Notes under the pieces: model-generated
Told to the model about the DNA's origin: nothing
The model's database searches: none
Seen by the model: only the letters and a program-made list of their open reading frames with translations
Assembly (NCBI RefSeq): GCF_003050745.1
Contig: NZ_QAOF01000001.1
Coordinates: 124,001-188,000, forward strand
DNA length: 64,000 bases
Origin: Sphingomonas sp. PP-CE-3G-477
GTDB taxonomy: Bacteria; Pseudomonadota; Alphaproteobacteria; Sphingomonadales; Sphingomonadaceae
Direction of reading: 5' to 3'
Made by a program: the position numbers and the translations under genes
In this document: piece by piece, positions 17,275 through 25,327 of the stretch
Position numbering within the stretch: position 1 is the stretch's first letter
Layout: each line of letters begins with the position of its first letter

Positions 17275-18546
17275 CTACCGCGCCGCCAACAACGCCAACG
17301 CCCGTCCCATAAGCCCCGCGAACCGAACCTCGTTCACGCCGTCATCAGCTCGGTGCCAGTTCCCCGTCGCCGCATACCAGCGCCCGTCCTTCGCCTGCAC
17401 CAGATAGTTCAGCGCAATCACCCCAGGCTCGCCGCCGCCCTTGAACCCGACATACCCAAACCGCTTGGCGACCGCCGGATCGACTCCCGCATTGACCGCC
17501 AGCACCGCCCGAGTCGTAGCATCCGCCCCCCGCAGCGCGTTCATCACCACAGCCATCGCCGCCGGGCTCGAAAACCATTCGACGCTGTCGATCGCCACCG
17601 GCTTTCCCGCGAACACGGTCGGATCGAGCTTGGCGGTGGAGATCTTCACCGCATTGTCGACCAGCAGCGCCCGCCGCTCGTCCACAGACCCAGCCGCCCA
17701 AGCCTTGGTCAGCGCCGGCTCCCCCTTGAACACGAACATCTCGCGCGTCGTCATCACCGGCACGCTGCCACCCGCCGTCTCCGCCATCGCATCGACCTTC
17801 GCGCGTCCGAGCGTCGTCAGCAGCGTATCCGTCGCGGTATTGTCGCTGATCGAGATCATCATCGTCGCCAGCGTCTGCACCGTCACCGGCGATCCGGCGG
17901 GCCAGGTCTGCAACACGCCCGACGGCAGGGACGGCGCCCCGACCTTCACGACGTCCTCCCAATGCTGCTCCCGGCTCGCCACCTGCCGCGCCAACTCCGC
18001 CAGCACCCACAGCTTGAACGCCGACCCGAGCGGCGCCGCCACGTCCGCGCGGTATTCGAGGATCGGCTCGGGCCTGCCGCTGCCCAGCGCATACAGCCCG
18101 AAACCGCTAGCCCCCGGCAGTGCACGAAACTCCGCCTCGACCTTCGCCAAAGTATCGTCCCGCGCCCCCGTACCCGTGATCAGCAACCCGGTCGCGGCAT
18201 GTGGCGCCGCGGGGTCGATCACCAGCCGAACGCTCGCCGTTCCCCGCGCATAGCCAACGACCAGATCCGCGGACCACGCCGACGTCGCCGTCAGCGACTC
18301 GATCTTCTGCGGCGCGCCCAACGTCGTCTTGAGCTTCTCGGCGATCACCGAAAACTGCGCTTTGGGCACCTTCTCACGGAAGCTCGCCGCGAAATACGTG
18401 TCGTAGGCACCACGCCCGTCGAGGATCGCGACCAGCGCATCCGCCTTCGCCCGCAAAGCCGGGTCGGCCACCGCGCCCTGCGCTACCGCCCCGACCGGCA
18501 GCAAAGCCACCGCCAACGCCACCAGCCAGAGCGCGAGCCTGTGCAT
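17275..18546 (-). CDS. Exported serine hydrolase, class A beta-lactamase fold
   Basis: A 423-residue exported protein. Signal peptide MHRLALWLVALAVALLPVGA is followed by a small alpha/beta domain (about residues 25-120, similar to the N-terminal domain of ORF12-like serine hydrolases) and a beta-lactamase-like domain. Catalytic motifs: SxxK as GSAFKLWVL, SDN as SISDNTATD, and KGG as GFKGGGEPGVI in place of KTG. It may be a beta-lactamase, carboxypeptidase or esterase; antibiotic resistance should not be assumed. The ATG overlaps the permease stop by one base (TGATG), so it is coupled to the upstream ABC permease. Confidence 0.85.
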   Translation of the reverse strand: MHRLALWLVALAVALLPVGAVAQGAVADPALRAKADALVAILDGRGAYDTYFAASFREKVPKAQFSVIAEKLKTTLGAPQKIESLTATSAWSADLVVGYARGTASVRLVIDPAAPHAATGLLITGTGARDDTLAKVEAEFRALPGASGFGLYALGSGRPEPILEYRADVAAPLGSAFKLWVLAELARQVASREQHWEDVVKVGAPSLPSGVLQTWPAGSPVTVQTLATMMISISDNTATDTLLTTLGRAKVDAMAETAGGSVPVMTTREMFVFKGEPALTKAWAAGSVDERRALLVDNAVKISTAKLDPTVFAGKPVAIDSVEWFSSPAAMAVVMNALRGADATTRAVLAVNAGVDPAVAKRFGYVGFKGGGEPGVIALNYLVQAKDGRWYAATGNWHRADDGVNEVRFAGLMGRALALLAAR

Positions 18547-19400
18547 CAGTTCTTCAGCTTCCAACCGCTCTTCAGCAACCGGTAGCAGAGCGTCGCCAGC
18601 ACCAGGTCGATCATCAGGATCACGATCCCGCCGATCATCACCGGTGAGTCGGCAATGCCGAGGAACCCGTAGCGAAAGCCCGAGATGATGTAGAAGAACG
18701 GGTTGGCATGGCTGAACGCGCGGAACGCCGGGGCGAGTTTGTCGACCGAGTAGAACGTCCCCGACAACAGCGACAACGGCGCGATCACGAAGTTGGTGAC
18801 CGCAGCCGCATGATCGAACTTGTCCGCCCAGATCGACGTCAGCACGCCCAGCAGCGCTAGGAACGTCGCGCCCAGCAACCCGAACCAGACGATCGCGAGT
18901 GGCGCATGCGGCGTCACGTGCACACCCGGATACAGCGCCATCGCCGCCCAAACGACGATCCCGACGATCACCGCACGCGTGATCGCGCCACCGACCAGCG
19001 CGGCGAGCAGTTCACCCGTCGACAGGGGCGGCTGGAGATAATCGACGATCGTCCCCTGCATCTTGCCGGCCAGCAGCGAGAAGCTGGCATTGGCGAACGC
19101 CGGACCCATCATGCCCTGCGCGATGATCAGCCCCGGCGCGATGAAATCGGCGAAATCGACGATCCGGCCGTCGACCGGCACTGGGCTTTTCGCGCCGGTC
19201 GCGATGGTGAACACGATCAGAAACAGCAGCGTCGTGATCGCCGGCGCCCACACCGTCTGGAGCTGCACCTTGAAGAACCGGCGCACCTCCTTGATATAGA
19301 GGGTTCGCAGGCCCTCCCAGTTCACGCTCTTTATGACGGGAACACCGGGGGCGGAATGCACCGCCGACTGGATTTCACCGATTGGGGGCTGGCTGCTCAT
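18546..19400 (-). CDS. ABC-2 type transporter permease
   Basis: A 284-residue membrane protein with six predicted transmembrane helices and an amphipathic N-terminus (GLRTLYIKEVRRFFKVQLQT). It matches the ABC-2 permease family (YadH/NodJ type), with SGTFYSVDKLAPAFRAFSHA NPFFYIISGFRYGFLG as the conserved C-terminal loop (about residues 213-248). Such permeases export polysaccharides, lipids or drugs together with an ATPase, but no ATP-binding gene is nearby. The first gene of a two-gene minus operon with the serine hydrolase. It is divergent from gcrA (81 bases). Confidence 0.9.
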   Translation of the reverse strand: MSSQPPIGEIQSAVHSAPGVPVIKSVNWEGLRTLYIKEVRRFFKVQLQTVWAPAITTLLFLIVFTIATGAKSPVPVDGRIVDFADFIAPGLIIAQGMMGPAFANASFSLLAGKMQGTIVDYLQPPLSTGELLAALVGGAITRAVIVGIVVWAAMALYPGVHVTPHAPLAIVWFGLLGATFLALLGVLTSIWADKFDHAAAVTNFVIAPLSLLSGTFYSVDKLAPAFRAFSHANPFFYIISGFRYGFLGIADSPVMIGGIVILMIDLVLATLCYRLLKSGWKLKN

Positions 19401-19481
19401 GGGAGTTGCGGGTAATCCCTGCCGCTGCCGCCCGCAACCCGGCTTGAAGATTGGCCGACTGACGTAGACTAAGGAACGAAC

Positions 19482-20240
19482 ATGTCCTGGACCGACGAGC
19501 GCATCGCGACGCTCAAGACGATGTGGGAGGCCGGCCAGACCGCCAGCCAGATCGCCGAAGCACTGGGTGGCGTCAGCCGCAACGCCGTCATCGGCAAGGC
19601 GCACCGCCTCGAGCTACAGGCGCGCCCGTCGCCGGTGAAGCCGAACGATCCCGAGGCGAAGGCGGCTGCTGCTGCCGAGGCAACGGCGTCGGCTGCTGCG
19701 GCAGCCCCTGAGCCGGTCGCGGCACCGGAGCCGGTCGAGGTCGAGGCCCCCAAGCCCGCCCCGGTCGCACCGCCCGTCGTCGCAGCGGCCAAGCCTGCGG
19801 CACCGGTCGAACCAGAGCCGGTCGCCGAAGAGCCCGAGGACGACGAAGACGAGGATGAGGACGAGGCTGCTCCGGCCGTCGTCGCGCCCGTCCGCGCACC
19901 GCAGCCGATCCTACGCTCGGTCGGCCCCGGCGGCTTCCTCCGCCAGGCACCCGGCGAACAGCAGCCACCGAGCACGCCGGCCCCACCGCGTCGCCTCGTG
20001 CCTGCCAAGCCGTCGGCCGAGATGGCGAACAAGACGAGCCTGCTCGAACTGAACGACCGCATCTGCAAATGGCCGCTCGGCCATCCTGGCGAGCCCGACT
20101 TCCACTTCTGCGGCAAGGCGGTGAACCCAGGGTTCCCGTATTGCGTCGATCACTGCGGCCACGCGTACCAGGCACAGTTGCCGCGCCGTGATCGTCGTCC
20201 GACTCCGCCGCTGCCGTTCGGCGGTCCGCGACCTAGGTGA
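19482..20240 (+). CDS. gcrA: GcrA cell-cycle regulator
   Basis: A 252-residue alphaproteobacterial regulator that binds sigma70-RNA polymerase and activates promoters carrying methylated GANTC sites. The N-terminal DNA-binding domain is well conserved (MSWTDERIATLKTMWEAGQT, SRNAVIGKAHRLEL). A roughly 105-residue linker rich in alanine, proline and acid residues (with DDEDEDEDE) follows, and the C-terminal domain has the cysteine pattern ICKWPLGHPGEPDFHFCG / FPYCVDHCGHAY. The linker makes it much longer than the 173-residue Caulobacter protein. The stop codon is the first element of a structured 3' motif. Confidence 0.97.
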   Translation: MSWTDERIATLKTMWEAGQTASQIAEALGGVSRNAVIGKAHRLELQARPSPVKPNDPEAKAAAAAEATASAAAAAPEPVAAPEPVEVEAPKPAPVAPPVVAAAKPAAPVEPEPVAEEPEDDEDEDEDEAAPAVVAPVRAPQPILRSVGPGGFLRQAPGEQQPPSTPAPPRRLVPAKPSAEMANKTSLLELNDRICKWPLGHPGEPDFHFCGKAVNPGFPYCVDHCGHAYQAQLPRRDRRPTPPLPFGGPRPR

Positions 20241-20385
20241 GGCGCAGGGCGGCCTGCGCCAACCTGGCGCAGGACTTGCCCAAGCCCGGCCGGCGCGGCT
20301 CGCCGCGGCCGACGACATGGGCTTTGCCCATGGCTAGCGTGATGTAGAAAAGGCCGTTTCCTCGGCCAGGAAGCGGCCTTTTTTC
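20239..20385 (+). ncRNA. Structured 3' region of gcrA (element E, left copy)
   Basis: It begins at the gcrA stop codon (TGAGGCGC) and ends at a terminator. In order it holds a 9-bp hairpin CCTGCGCCA-ACC-TGGCGCAGG, a GCCCAAGCCCGGCCGG segment, a hairpin CGGCGCGG-CTCG-CCGCGGCCG with a one-base bulge, a hairpin CATGGGC-TTT-GCCCATG, the spacer GCTAGCGTGAT and a terminator hairpin. An inverted copy starts at the stop codon of the convergent gene (20606-20752). I place it under ncRNA as a candidate structured RNA; it could equally be called a repeat. Confidence 0.6.
20351..20384 (+). terminator. Intrinsic terminator of gcrA
   Basis: Hairpin GGCCGTTTCCT / AGGAAGCGGCC (one G-T pair) followed by TTTTTT at 20379-20384. 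AAAA precedes the stem, so it can also work on the other strand. Confidence 0.85.
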
Positions 20386-20394
20386 AAACAGGCT

Positions 20395-20500
20395 CCACCC
20401 CGGCGAAGGCCGGGGCCCAGTTGGAAAGGTCTCGGTAACTGAGCGCTGTGCCCGTTTAGCAACGTTTCCCAACTGGGCCCCGGCCTCCGCCGAGGTGGTG
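20395..20500. repeat. Family A twin-hairpin repeat, copy A2
   Basis: Left arm CCACCCCGGCGAAGGCCGGG, right arm CGGCCTCCGCCGAGGTGGTG. It contains the same GGCCCAGTTGGAAAGGT box and AACGTTTCCCAACTGGGC box as the other A copies. It lies in the centre of the 510-base gap between gcrA and the outer-membrane protein gene. Confidence 0.88.
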
Positions 20501-20533
20501 CTTCTTGCAGCTCAGCGCGTCTTCCGCCCCCTC

Positions 20534-20590
20534 TTGTTCTCCCGCGAAGGCGGGAGCCCAGACTGGGTCCCCGCCTTCGCGGGGAAACAA
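20534..20590. repeat. Family B twin-hairpin repeat, copy B1
   Basis: TTGTTCTCCCGCGAAGGCGG followed by a mirrored arm ending CGCCTTCGCGGGGAAACAA. It is nearly identical to the reverse complement of B2 (56493-56547). Like B2 it directly follows a family A copy. Confidence 0.85.
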
Positions 20591-20605
20591 ACTTTGCATG
20601 CAATC

Positions 20606-20640
20606 AAAAAAGGCCGCTTCCCCGTGTGAGGAAGCGGCCT
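20606..20640 (-). terminator. Intrinsic terminator of the outer-membrane protein gene
   Basis: On the minus strand: AGGCCGCTTCC stem, loop TCACACGG, matching stem GGAAGCGGCC, then TTTTTT. AAAA-rich sequence on the other side makes it potentially bidirectional. Confidence 0.82.
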
Positions 20641-20752
20641 TTTTCATATCACGCTAGCCATGGGCAAAGCCCATCTCGTCGGTCGCGGTGAACCGCGCCG
20701 GCCGGGCTTGGGCGAGTCCTGCTCCAGCTTGGAGCAGGCCGCCCCGCGCCTC
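20606..20752 (-). ncRNA. Structured 3' region of the outer-membrane protein gene (element E, right copy)
   Basis: The inverted copy of the left E element. On the minus strand it begins at the stop codon of the outer-membrane protein gene (TGAGGCGC). The first hairpin is CCTGCTCCA-AGC-TGGAGCAGG, which differs from the left copy by a compensated base pair (G-C to T-A). The bulged hairpin keeps its stem but changes its loop (TTCA), ATGGGC-TTT-GCCCAT is conserved, and a terminator closes the element. The two copies are about 90% identical by eye. Confidence 0.6.
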
Positions 20753-21605
20753 AGAACCGAAACGCCACCGTGCCGCGCAGGCTGTGCCAACGAAAATTAT
20801 CATCCGAGCGCTTGAACGCGGTGCCGGCCGTGTTCGGCGCCAGCACGAACGGGTTGGTCGCAGGCTGCGTGCCGCGCGTCACGAGAACGCGTGCGTCGTC
20901 GTCCTGATACTGGTGGAACATATATTCCATGCCGACCGAGATGTTCTTGCCGAGCTTCTGCTCGATGCCACCGCCGCCGGTGATACCGAACTGGTTCTTC
21001 TTGCCGCTCTGCGCATAGGCGTTGGCGGTGTTGCTCGAGTAAAAATCGCGGTTGATGCTCGCATAGCCCGGACCGAACGTGCCGTAGAACAGCGTCGTGT
21101 TGACCGCATAGCCCACACGGCCACGGATCGAGGCTTCCCAGTCGAGGTCGCGCGTCATCGTGTAGAAGGCGGGCGTGGTCGAGAAGGCGGTGACGCTGTC
21201 GCGGATGTTCGACTTGCCGAACTCGCCGACGACGCCGACGACGATGTTGCCACGCTGCTGGTCGATGCCGACGCGCGCGTAATAGGCGGTGTTGTCCTTG
21301 TCGTTGCGGCAGCCACGGCCACTGACGGCAGGAGCGGTGCTGCTCCGCGCGGCGCCGTTGCAGAAACCGGGCGAGAACGCGTTGGCGCCGGCAGCGGTCG
21401 TGACGGCGTCACCGAAGCGGCCATCGAGGTTGCGATCGAACAGGATCGACGAACCTTCGTCGTTCGGCTGGACGTCGTACCCACCGGCCGCACCGAAATA
21501 GATGCCGCTGAACGGCGCGTCGGCCGTGACTTCCTGCGCAGCGGCAGATGCCGCGAACCCCAGCGTAGCGGCGCCAGCGAGCGCCACCATCATCGTCTTG
21601 CTCAT
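20751..21605 (-). CDS. Outer-membrane beta-barrel protein (OmpA/Opacity-like porin family)
   Basis: A 284-residue exported protein. The signal peptide (MSKTMMVALAGAATLGFAAS, cleavage after AAAQ region) is followed by a barrel with alternating strands: GIYFGAAGGYDVQPN, NIVVGVVGEFGKSNI, SIRGRVGYAVNTTLFYGTFG, ISVGMEYMFHQYQDDDA. It ends in phenylalanine (GTVAFRF), the BAM recognition signature. It resembles the outer-membrane proteins that shape cell envelopes in sphingomonads. Start ATG 21605 has GGAG eight bases upstream. It is divergent from parE. Confidence 0.88.
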   Translation of the reverse strand: MSKTMMVALAGAATLGFAASAAAQEVTADAPFSGIYFGAAGGYDVQPNDEGSSILFDRNLDGRFGDAVTTAAGANAFSPGFCNGAARSSTAPAVSGRGCRNDKDNTAYYARVGIDQQRGNIVVGVVGEFGKSNIRDSVTAFSTTPAFYTMTRDLDWEASIRGRVGYAVNTTLFYGTFGPGYASINRDFYSSNTANAYAQSGKKNQFGITGGGGIEQKLGKNISVGMEYMFHQYQDDDARVLVTRGTQPATNPFVLAPNTAGTAFKRSDDNFRWHSLRGTVAFRF

Positions 21606-21764
21606 ATTCACTCCAGGAAACTTCATGACAGGTTTTTCATAAACGGCGGATCGCGCTAAATTTATCCCATCGATGCAACAATCTACATCAATGTGGCTTT
21701 CCGGTAACACGGAGAACAAACGGAGCCTGTGGCTTTGTCGCAAGCCAGCGGCTACGTTCGCTCC

Positions 21765-23771
21765 ATGGCTGAAGATCTGTTCGCGTCCCCGGGCGCGTCT
21801 GGCGGGAAGACCGCTGCAAACACCTATGACGCGTCCTCGATCGAGGTGCTCGAAGGCCTCGAACCCGTACGTCGCCGCCCCGGCATGTACGTCGGCGGCA
21901 CCGACGAGCGCGCTCTGCATCACCTCGCCGCCGAAGTGCTCGACAACGCGATGGACGAGGCTGTCGCCGGCCACGCCACGCGGATCGAAGTCACGCTGGA
22001 GGCGAACAACCGTCTGACGATCGTCGACAACGGCCGGGGCATCCCGGTCGATCCGCATCCGAAGTTTCCGGACAAATCCGCGCTGGAGGTCATCCTCTCG
22101 ACGCTCCATTCGGGCGGCAAGTTTGCGGGGAAGGCGTACGCCACCTCGGGCGGCCTGCACGGCGTCGGCATCAGCGTCGTCAACGCGCTATCGTCCGACA
22201 CCGTCGTCGAGGTCGCGCGCGACCGCCAACTGTACCGCCAGCGCTTCGCCAAGGGGCTGACGCTCGGACCGATCGAGCATCTTGGGGCCACGCCCAACCG
22301 TCGCGGGACCAGCGTCGCCTTCACGCCTGACACCGAGATCTTCGGCACCGAACTGAACTTCAAGCCGCAGCGGCTCTACAAGCTCGTCCGCTCGAAGGCG
22401 TATCTGTTCGCCGGCGTCGAGATCCGCTGGCACTGCGCGCCCGACCTGATCGCCGACGACACGCCGGCCCAGGCGGTGTTCCAGTTCCCCGGCGGCCTCG
22501 CCGATCACCTCCGCGACCAGATCGCCGGTCGCGAATGCGCAACCTCCGACTTCTTCTCCGGCTCGCAGGATTTCCCGAGCGCGAAAGGTGAAACCCAAGG
22601 CCGCGTCGAATGGGCGGTCGCGTGGCCGCTGTGGAGCGATGGCTCGTACAGCTGGTATTGCAACACCATCCCGACCCCCGACGGCGGCACGCACGAACAG
22701 GGCCTCCGCCAGGCACTGGTCCGCGGGCTTCGCGCGTTCGGCGATCTCGTCGGCAACAAGAAAACCAAGGATATCAGCGCGGACGACGTCATGGTCGGCA
22801 GCGAGCTGATGCTGTCGGTCTTCATCCGCGAACCGCAATTCCAGAGCCAGACCAAGGATCGCCTCACCAGCCCCGAAGCCGCCGGCCTCGTAGAGAAGGC
22901 GGTGCGCGATCATTTTGACCATTTCCTCAGCCACAACATGGAGCGCGGCAAGGCGCTGCTGAATTATGTGCTCGAGCGGATGGACGAACGCCTGCGCCGC
23001 AAGCAGGAACGCGACGTCAAGCGCAAGACCGCGACGTCCGCGCGGAAGCTGCGGCTGCCCGGCAAGCTCACCGACTGTTCGGCGAACTCGCCCGAAGGGA
23101 CCGAACTCTTCATCGTCGAGGGCGATTCGGCAGGGGGCTCGGCCAAGCAGGCGCGTGATCGGAAAACGCAGGCGATCCTGCCGATCCGCGGCAAGATCCT
23201 CAACGTCGCGTCGGCGACCAGTGCCAAGATCTTCGCCAACCAGGAGATCGCCGACCTCACGCTGGCGCTAGGCTGTGGCACGCGCAAGGACTGCACGCCG
23301 GATACGCTGCGCTACGAACGCATCGTCATCATGACCGACGCAGACGTCGACGGCGCACACATCGCCACGCTGCTGATGACGTTCTTCTTCCAGGAAATGC
23401 CCGAACTCGTCCGCCGCGGGCACCTCTACCTCGCGCAACCGCCGCTCTACCGCCTCACCGTCGGTACGAAGAGCATCTACGCGAGGGACGACGCGCACCG
23501 CGCCGAACTCGAGCGCACCGTCTTCAAGGGCAAGAAGGTCGATGTCGGCCGTTTCAAGGGCCTCGGCGAGATGAACCCGAGCCAGCTCCGCGAAACCACG
23601 ATGGACCCCGCTACCCGCGGCATGCTCCGCATCACGCTCCCGCAGGAATATGAGGAGCGCGCGCAGGTGAAGGACCTGGTCGACCGCCTGATGGGCAACA
23701 ACCCCGCCCACCGCTTCGCGTTCATCCAGGAGAATGCAGGCCGCATGGACGAAGAGGCGATCGACGCGTGA
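21765..23771 (+). CDS. parE: DNA topoisomerase IV subunit B
   Basis: A 668-residue type II topoisomerase ATPase subunit that, with ParC, decatenates daughter chromosomes. Visible are the GHKL ATPase motifs (EVLDNAMDEA, DNGRGIPVD, GGLHGVGISVVNALS), the TOPRIM glutamate (FIVEGDSAGGSA), PIRGKILN and DADVDGAHIATL. The absence of the large GyrB insertion and the length identify it as ParE. I chose ATG 21765 (MAEDLFAS) because it matches the usual N-terminus; GTG 21729 is an in-frame alternative with a close GGAG. Confidence 0.95.
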   Translation: MAEDLFASPGASGGKTAANTYDASSIEVLEGLEPVRRRPGMYVGGTDERALHHLAAEVLDNAMDEAVAGHATRIEVTLEANNRLTIVDNGRGIPVDPHPKFPDKSALEVILSTLHSGGKFAGKAYATSGGLHGVGISVVNALSSDTVVEVARDRQLYRQRFAKGLTLGPIEHLGATPNRRGTSVAFTPDTEIFGTELNFKPQRLYKLVRSKAYLFAGVEIRWHCAPDLIADDTPAQAVFQFPGGLADHLRDQIAGRECATSDFFSGSQDFPSAKGETQGRVEWAVAWPLWSDGSYSWYCNTIPTPDGGTHEQGLRQALVRGLRAFGDLVGNKKTKDISADDVMVGSELMLSVFIREPQFQSQTKDRLTSPEAAGLVEKAVRDHFDHFLSHNMERGKALLNYVLERMDERLRRKQERDVKRKTATSARKLRLPGKLTDCSANSPEGTELFIVEGDSAGGSAKQARDRKTQAILPIRGKILNVASATSAKIFANQEIADLTLALGCGTRKDCTPDTLRYERIVIMTDADVDGAHIATLLMTFFFQEMPELVRRGHLYLAQPPLYRLTVGTKSIYARDDAHRAELERTVFKGKKVDVGRFKGLGEMNPSQLRETTMDPATRGMLRITLPQEYEERAQVKDLVDRLMGNNPAHRFAFIQENAGRMDEEAIDA

Positions 23772-23937
23772 GATAAGGGGCAGGAAAGGCGACGCCGTGT
23801 ACCGTGTCGCCAAGCCGTCGCGATGTTGCGGAAACATCGAATTTCGATGAAACGACCATCTTGCATTGATGAACCGCCTGAATACACTGTCTTTCGATCG
23901 AAGCGACCAGGGCTTTGAAAGATAGGGGTATCGTTAA

Positions 23938-25128
23938 ATGATCCCGTTGGCTTTCCTCCTTCTGCAATCGGCCTCGCCTGCTCAGGCCGCCGTTCCGCCA
24001 CCGGCGACCGTGTCTCCACCCGTTGCGCTCTCGATCGGCGACGAAGAGAAGACTATTGTCGTCGTCGGGCACCGGATCGAAGACAGCGAACGCGCGCTGG
24101 CGGCGTGTATCGACCGTCAATGTCCGCCCAAGGAAGAGATCGACGCGTCGCTGGCGCATGCGGAAAACCAATTTCTCGCGGGCAACTATGCCGATGCGCA
24201 GCGTACCTTATCGAAGGCGCGCGGGCGCAACATGAAATACAGGAAGGAGCTTCCGGTCGAAGTCGGCGACCTGCTGCGCGCCAGCGGCCGCATGCTCGCG
24301 CTGATCGGGCAAAGCGACGCCGCGCGGATCACCGCGATCGATTCGCTCGACGCGCTGAAATCTGGGCTTCCGTCGACAGATCGTCGCATTTTCGTGCAGC
24401 GTTTGGCGGTGGGCGATGCGTTCGCCAAGGAAGGCCGGCTGATCGCGGCACGAGACGTCTACAACAAGGTCGCGAACCAGGCCGATGCCGCGGGCGATGC
24501 GCGGGTCAAGGGCTATGCCCTGTTCCGTGTCGCCGGCATGTACACGGCGGTCGCCCGCGAGTTCCCCGACTATCGTGACACCGCCTATCAATCGTTGCGC
24601 CGGGTCGACGAAACGACCGAGCCCGATCTTGCGGCATTTCGAGAGGCCGCGAAGTTGCTGCGGTGCCGTATGGAGGACTCGCGCAGTGCCGAGGCCGGGC
24701 GTGATTGTGCGCAAGCGATGAACGGCAAACGCGTCGCGACGGCGGAGCTGATCTATGCGCCGCCTATCGATTTGAGGAACTGGCGGCGCGAGGACACGTC
24801 GTCGGTCGTAACGCTACACGGCGATGCGACGCCGCAATGGGCCGATATCGCGTTCTGGGTGGCACCGGATGGCACGGTGCGCGACGTCGACACCGTGCGT
24901 ACGTCACCGACCGCGACCGAAACCTGGGTGAAACTGGTAACCGACGCCTTGGGCAAACGCGTGTATCGGCCGCTTCAACTGGCCCCGTCCGATCCAGGGC
25001 TTCGACGGATCGAACGCTATTCGCTGGTCTATGATGTCGCGCTTTCAACGGGGTCGCGCATACGTACGAGATCGACCATCCCCCACGTCGAAATACTCGA
25101 TCTGACGGTGGAACCGAGGACGAGCTGA
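23938..25128 (+). CDS. Exported TPR-like protein with TonB-like C-terminal domain
   Basis: A 396-residue exported protein of unknown function. The signal peptide is short (MIPLAFLLLQSASPAQA). A segment after it (EEKTIVVVGHRIEDSER) resembles the IVVTGxR start of TonB-dependent receptor plugs. Residues about 60-240 are helical repeats like TPRs (ENQFLAGNYADAQRTLSKAR), with cysteines CIDRQC near residue 58. The C-terminal part (IAFWVAPDGTVRDVDTVRTS, LVTDALGKRVYRPL) resembles the C-terminal domain of TonB-type energy transducers, but without a transmembrane anchor other than the signal. It is a lone gene. Confidence 0.6.
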   Translation: MIPLAFLLLQSASPAQAAVPPPATVSPPVALSIGDEEKTIVVVGHRIEDSERALAACIDRQCPPKEEIDASLAHAENQFLAGNYADAQRTLSKARGRNMKYRKELPVEVGDLLRASGRMLALIGQSDAARITAIDSLDALKSGLPSTDRRIFVQRLAVGDAFAKEGRLIAARDVYNKVANQADAAGDARVKGYALFRVAGMYTAVAREFPDYRDTAYQSLRRVDETTEPDLAAFREAAKLLRCRMEDSRSAEAGRDCAQAMNGKRVATAELIYAPPIDLRNWRREDTSSVVTLHGDATPQWADIAFWVAPDGTVRDVDTVRTSPTATETWVKLVTDALGKRVYRPLQLAPSDPGLRRIERYSLVYDVALSTGSRIRTRSTIPHVEILDLTVEPRTS

Positions 25129-25327
25129 CCGCCTGGATAGCCCGTAACGCCTGAGAGGTCTGCGTCGGGCCTCGGATATGTGCGGGAAGACGTGAGATTT
25201 CACCGTCCAGGCGAACGCCGTGGCCTTCGCGCTATTCAAGCGGTGTTGCCCCGAGCGTCGCGCACTCGTATCAGGCGGTTCGGGCGGCCGATAAGGGTCG
25301 CCCTCGCTGTTTGAAGGAGCTGCCGTC

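Noticed and set aside
17353..18585. A 410-codon open plus-strand frame over the serine hydrolase
   Set aside because: Pure proline/arginine/histidine composition; the minus-strand protein has signal peptide and three catalytic motifs.
19401..19481. A sigma70 promoter (TTGAAG / TAGACT) for gcrA
   Set aside because: The spacing is only 15 bases and the match poor; promoter assignment would be a guess.
20885..21659. An open plus-strand frame over the outer-membrane protein gene
   Set aside because: It has valine/arginine/glycine antisense composition and no start signal, whereas the minus frame has a signal peptide and a C-terminal phenylalanine.
25129..25327. A tRNA or small gene in the gap before argD
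   Set aside because: No cloverleaf arms, no anticodon stem and no open frame with a ribosome site could be found.
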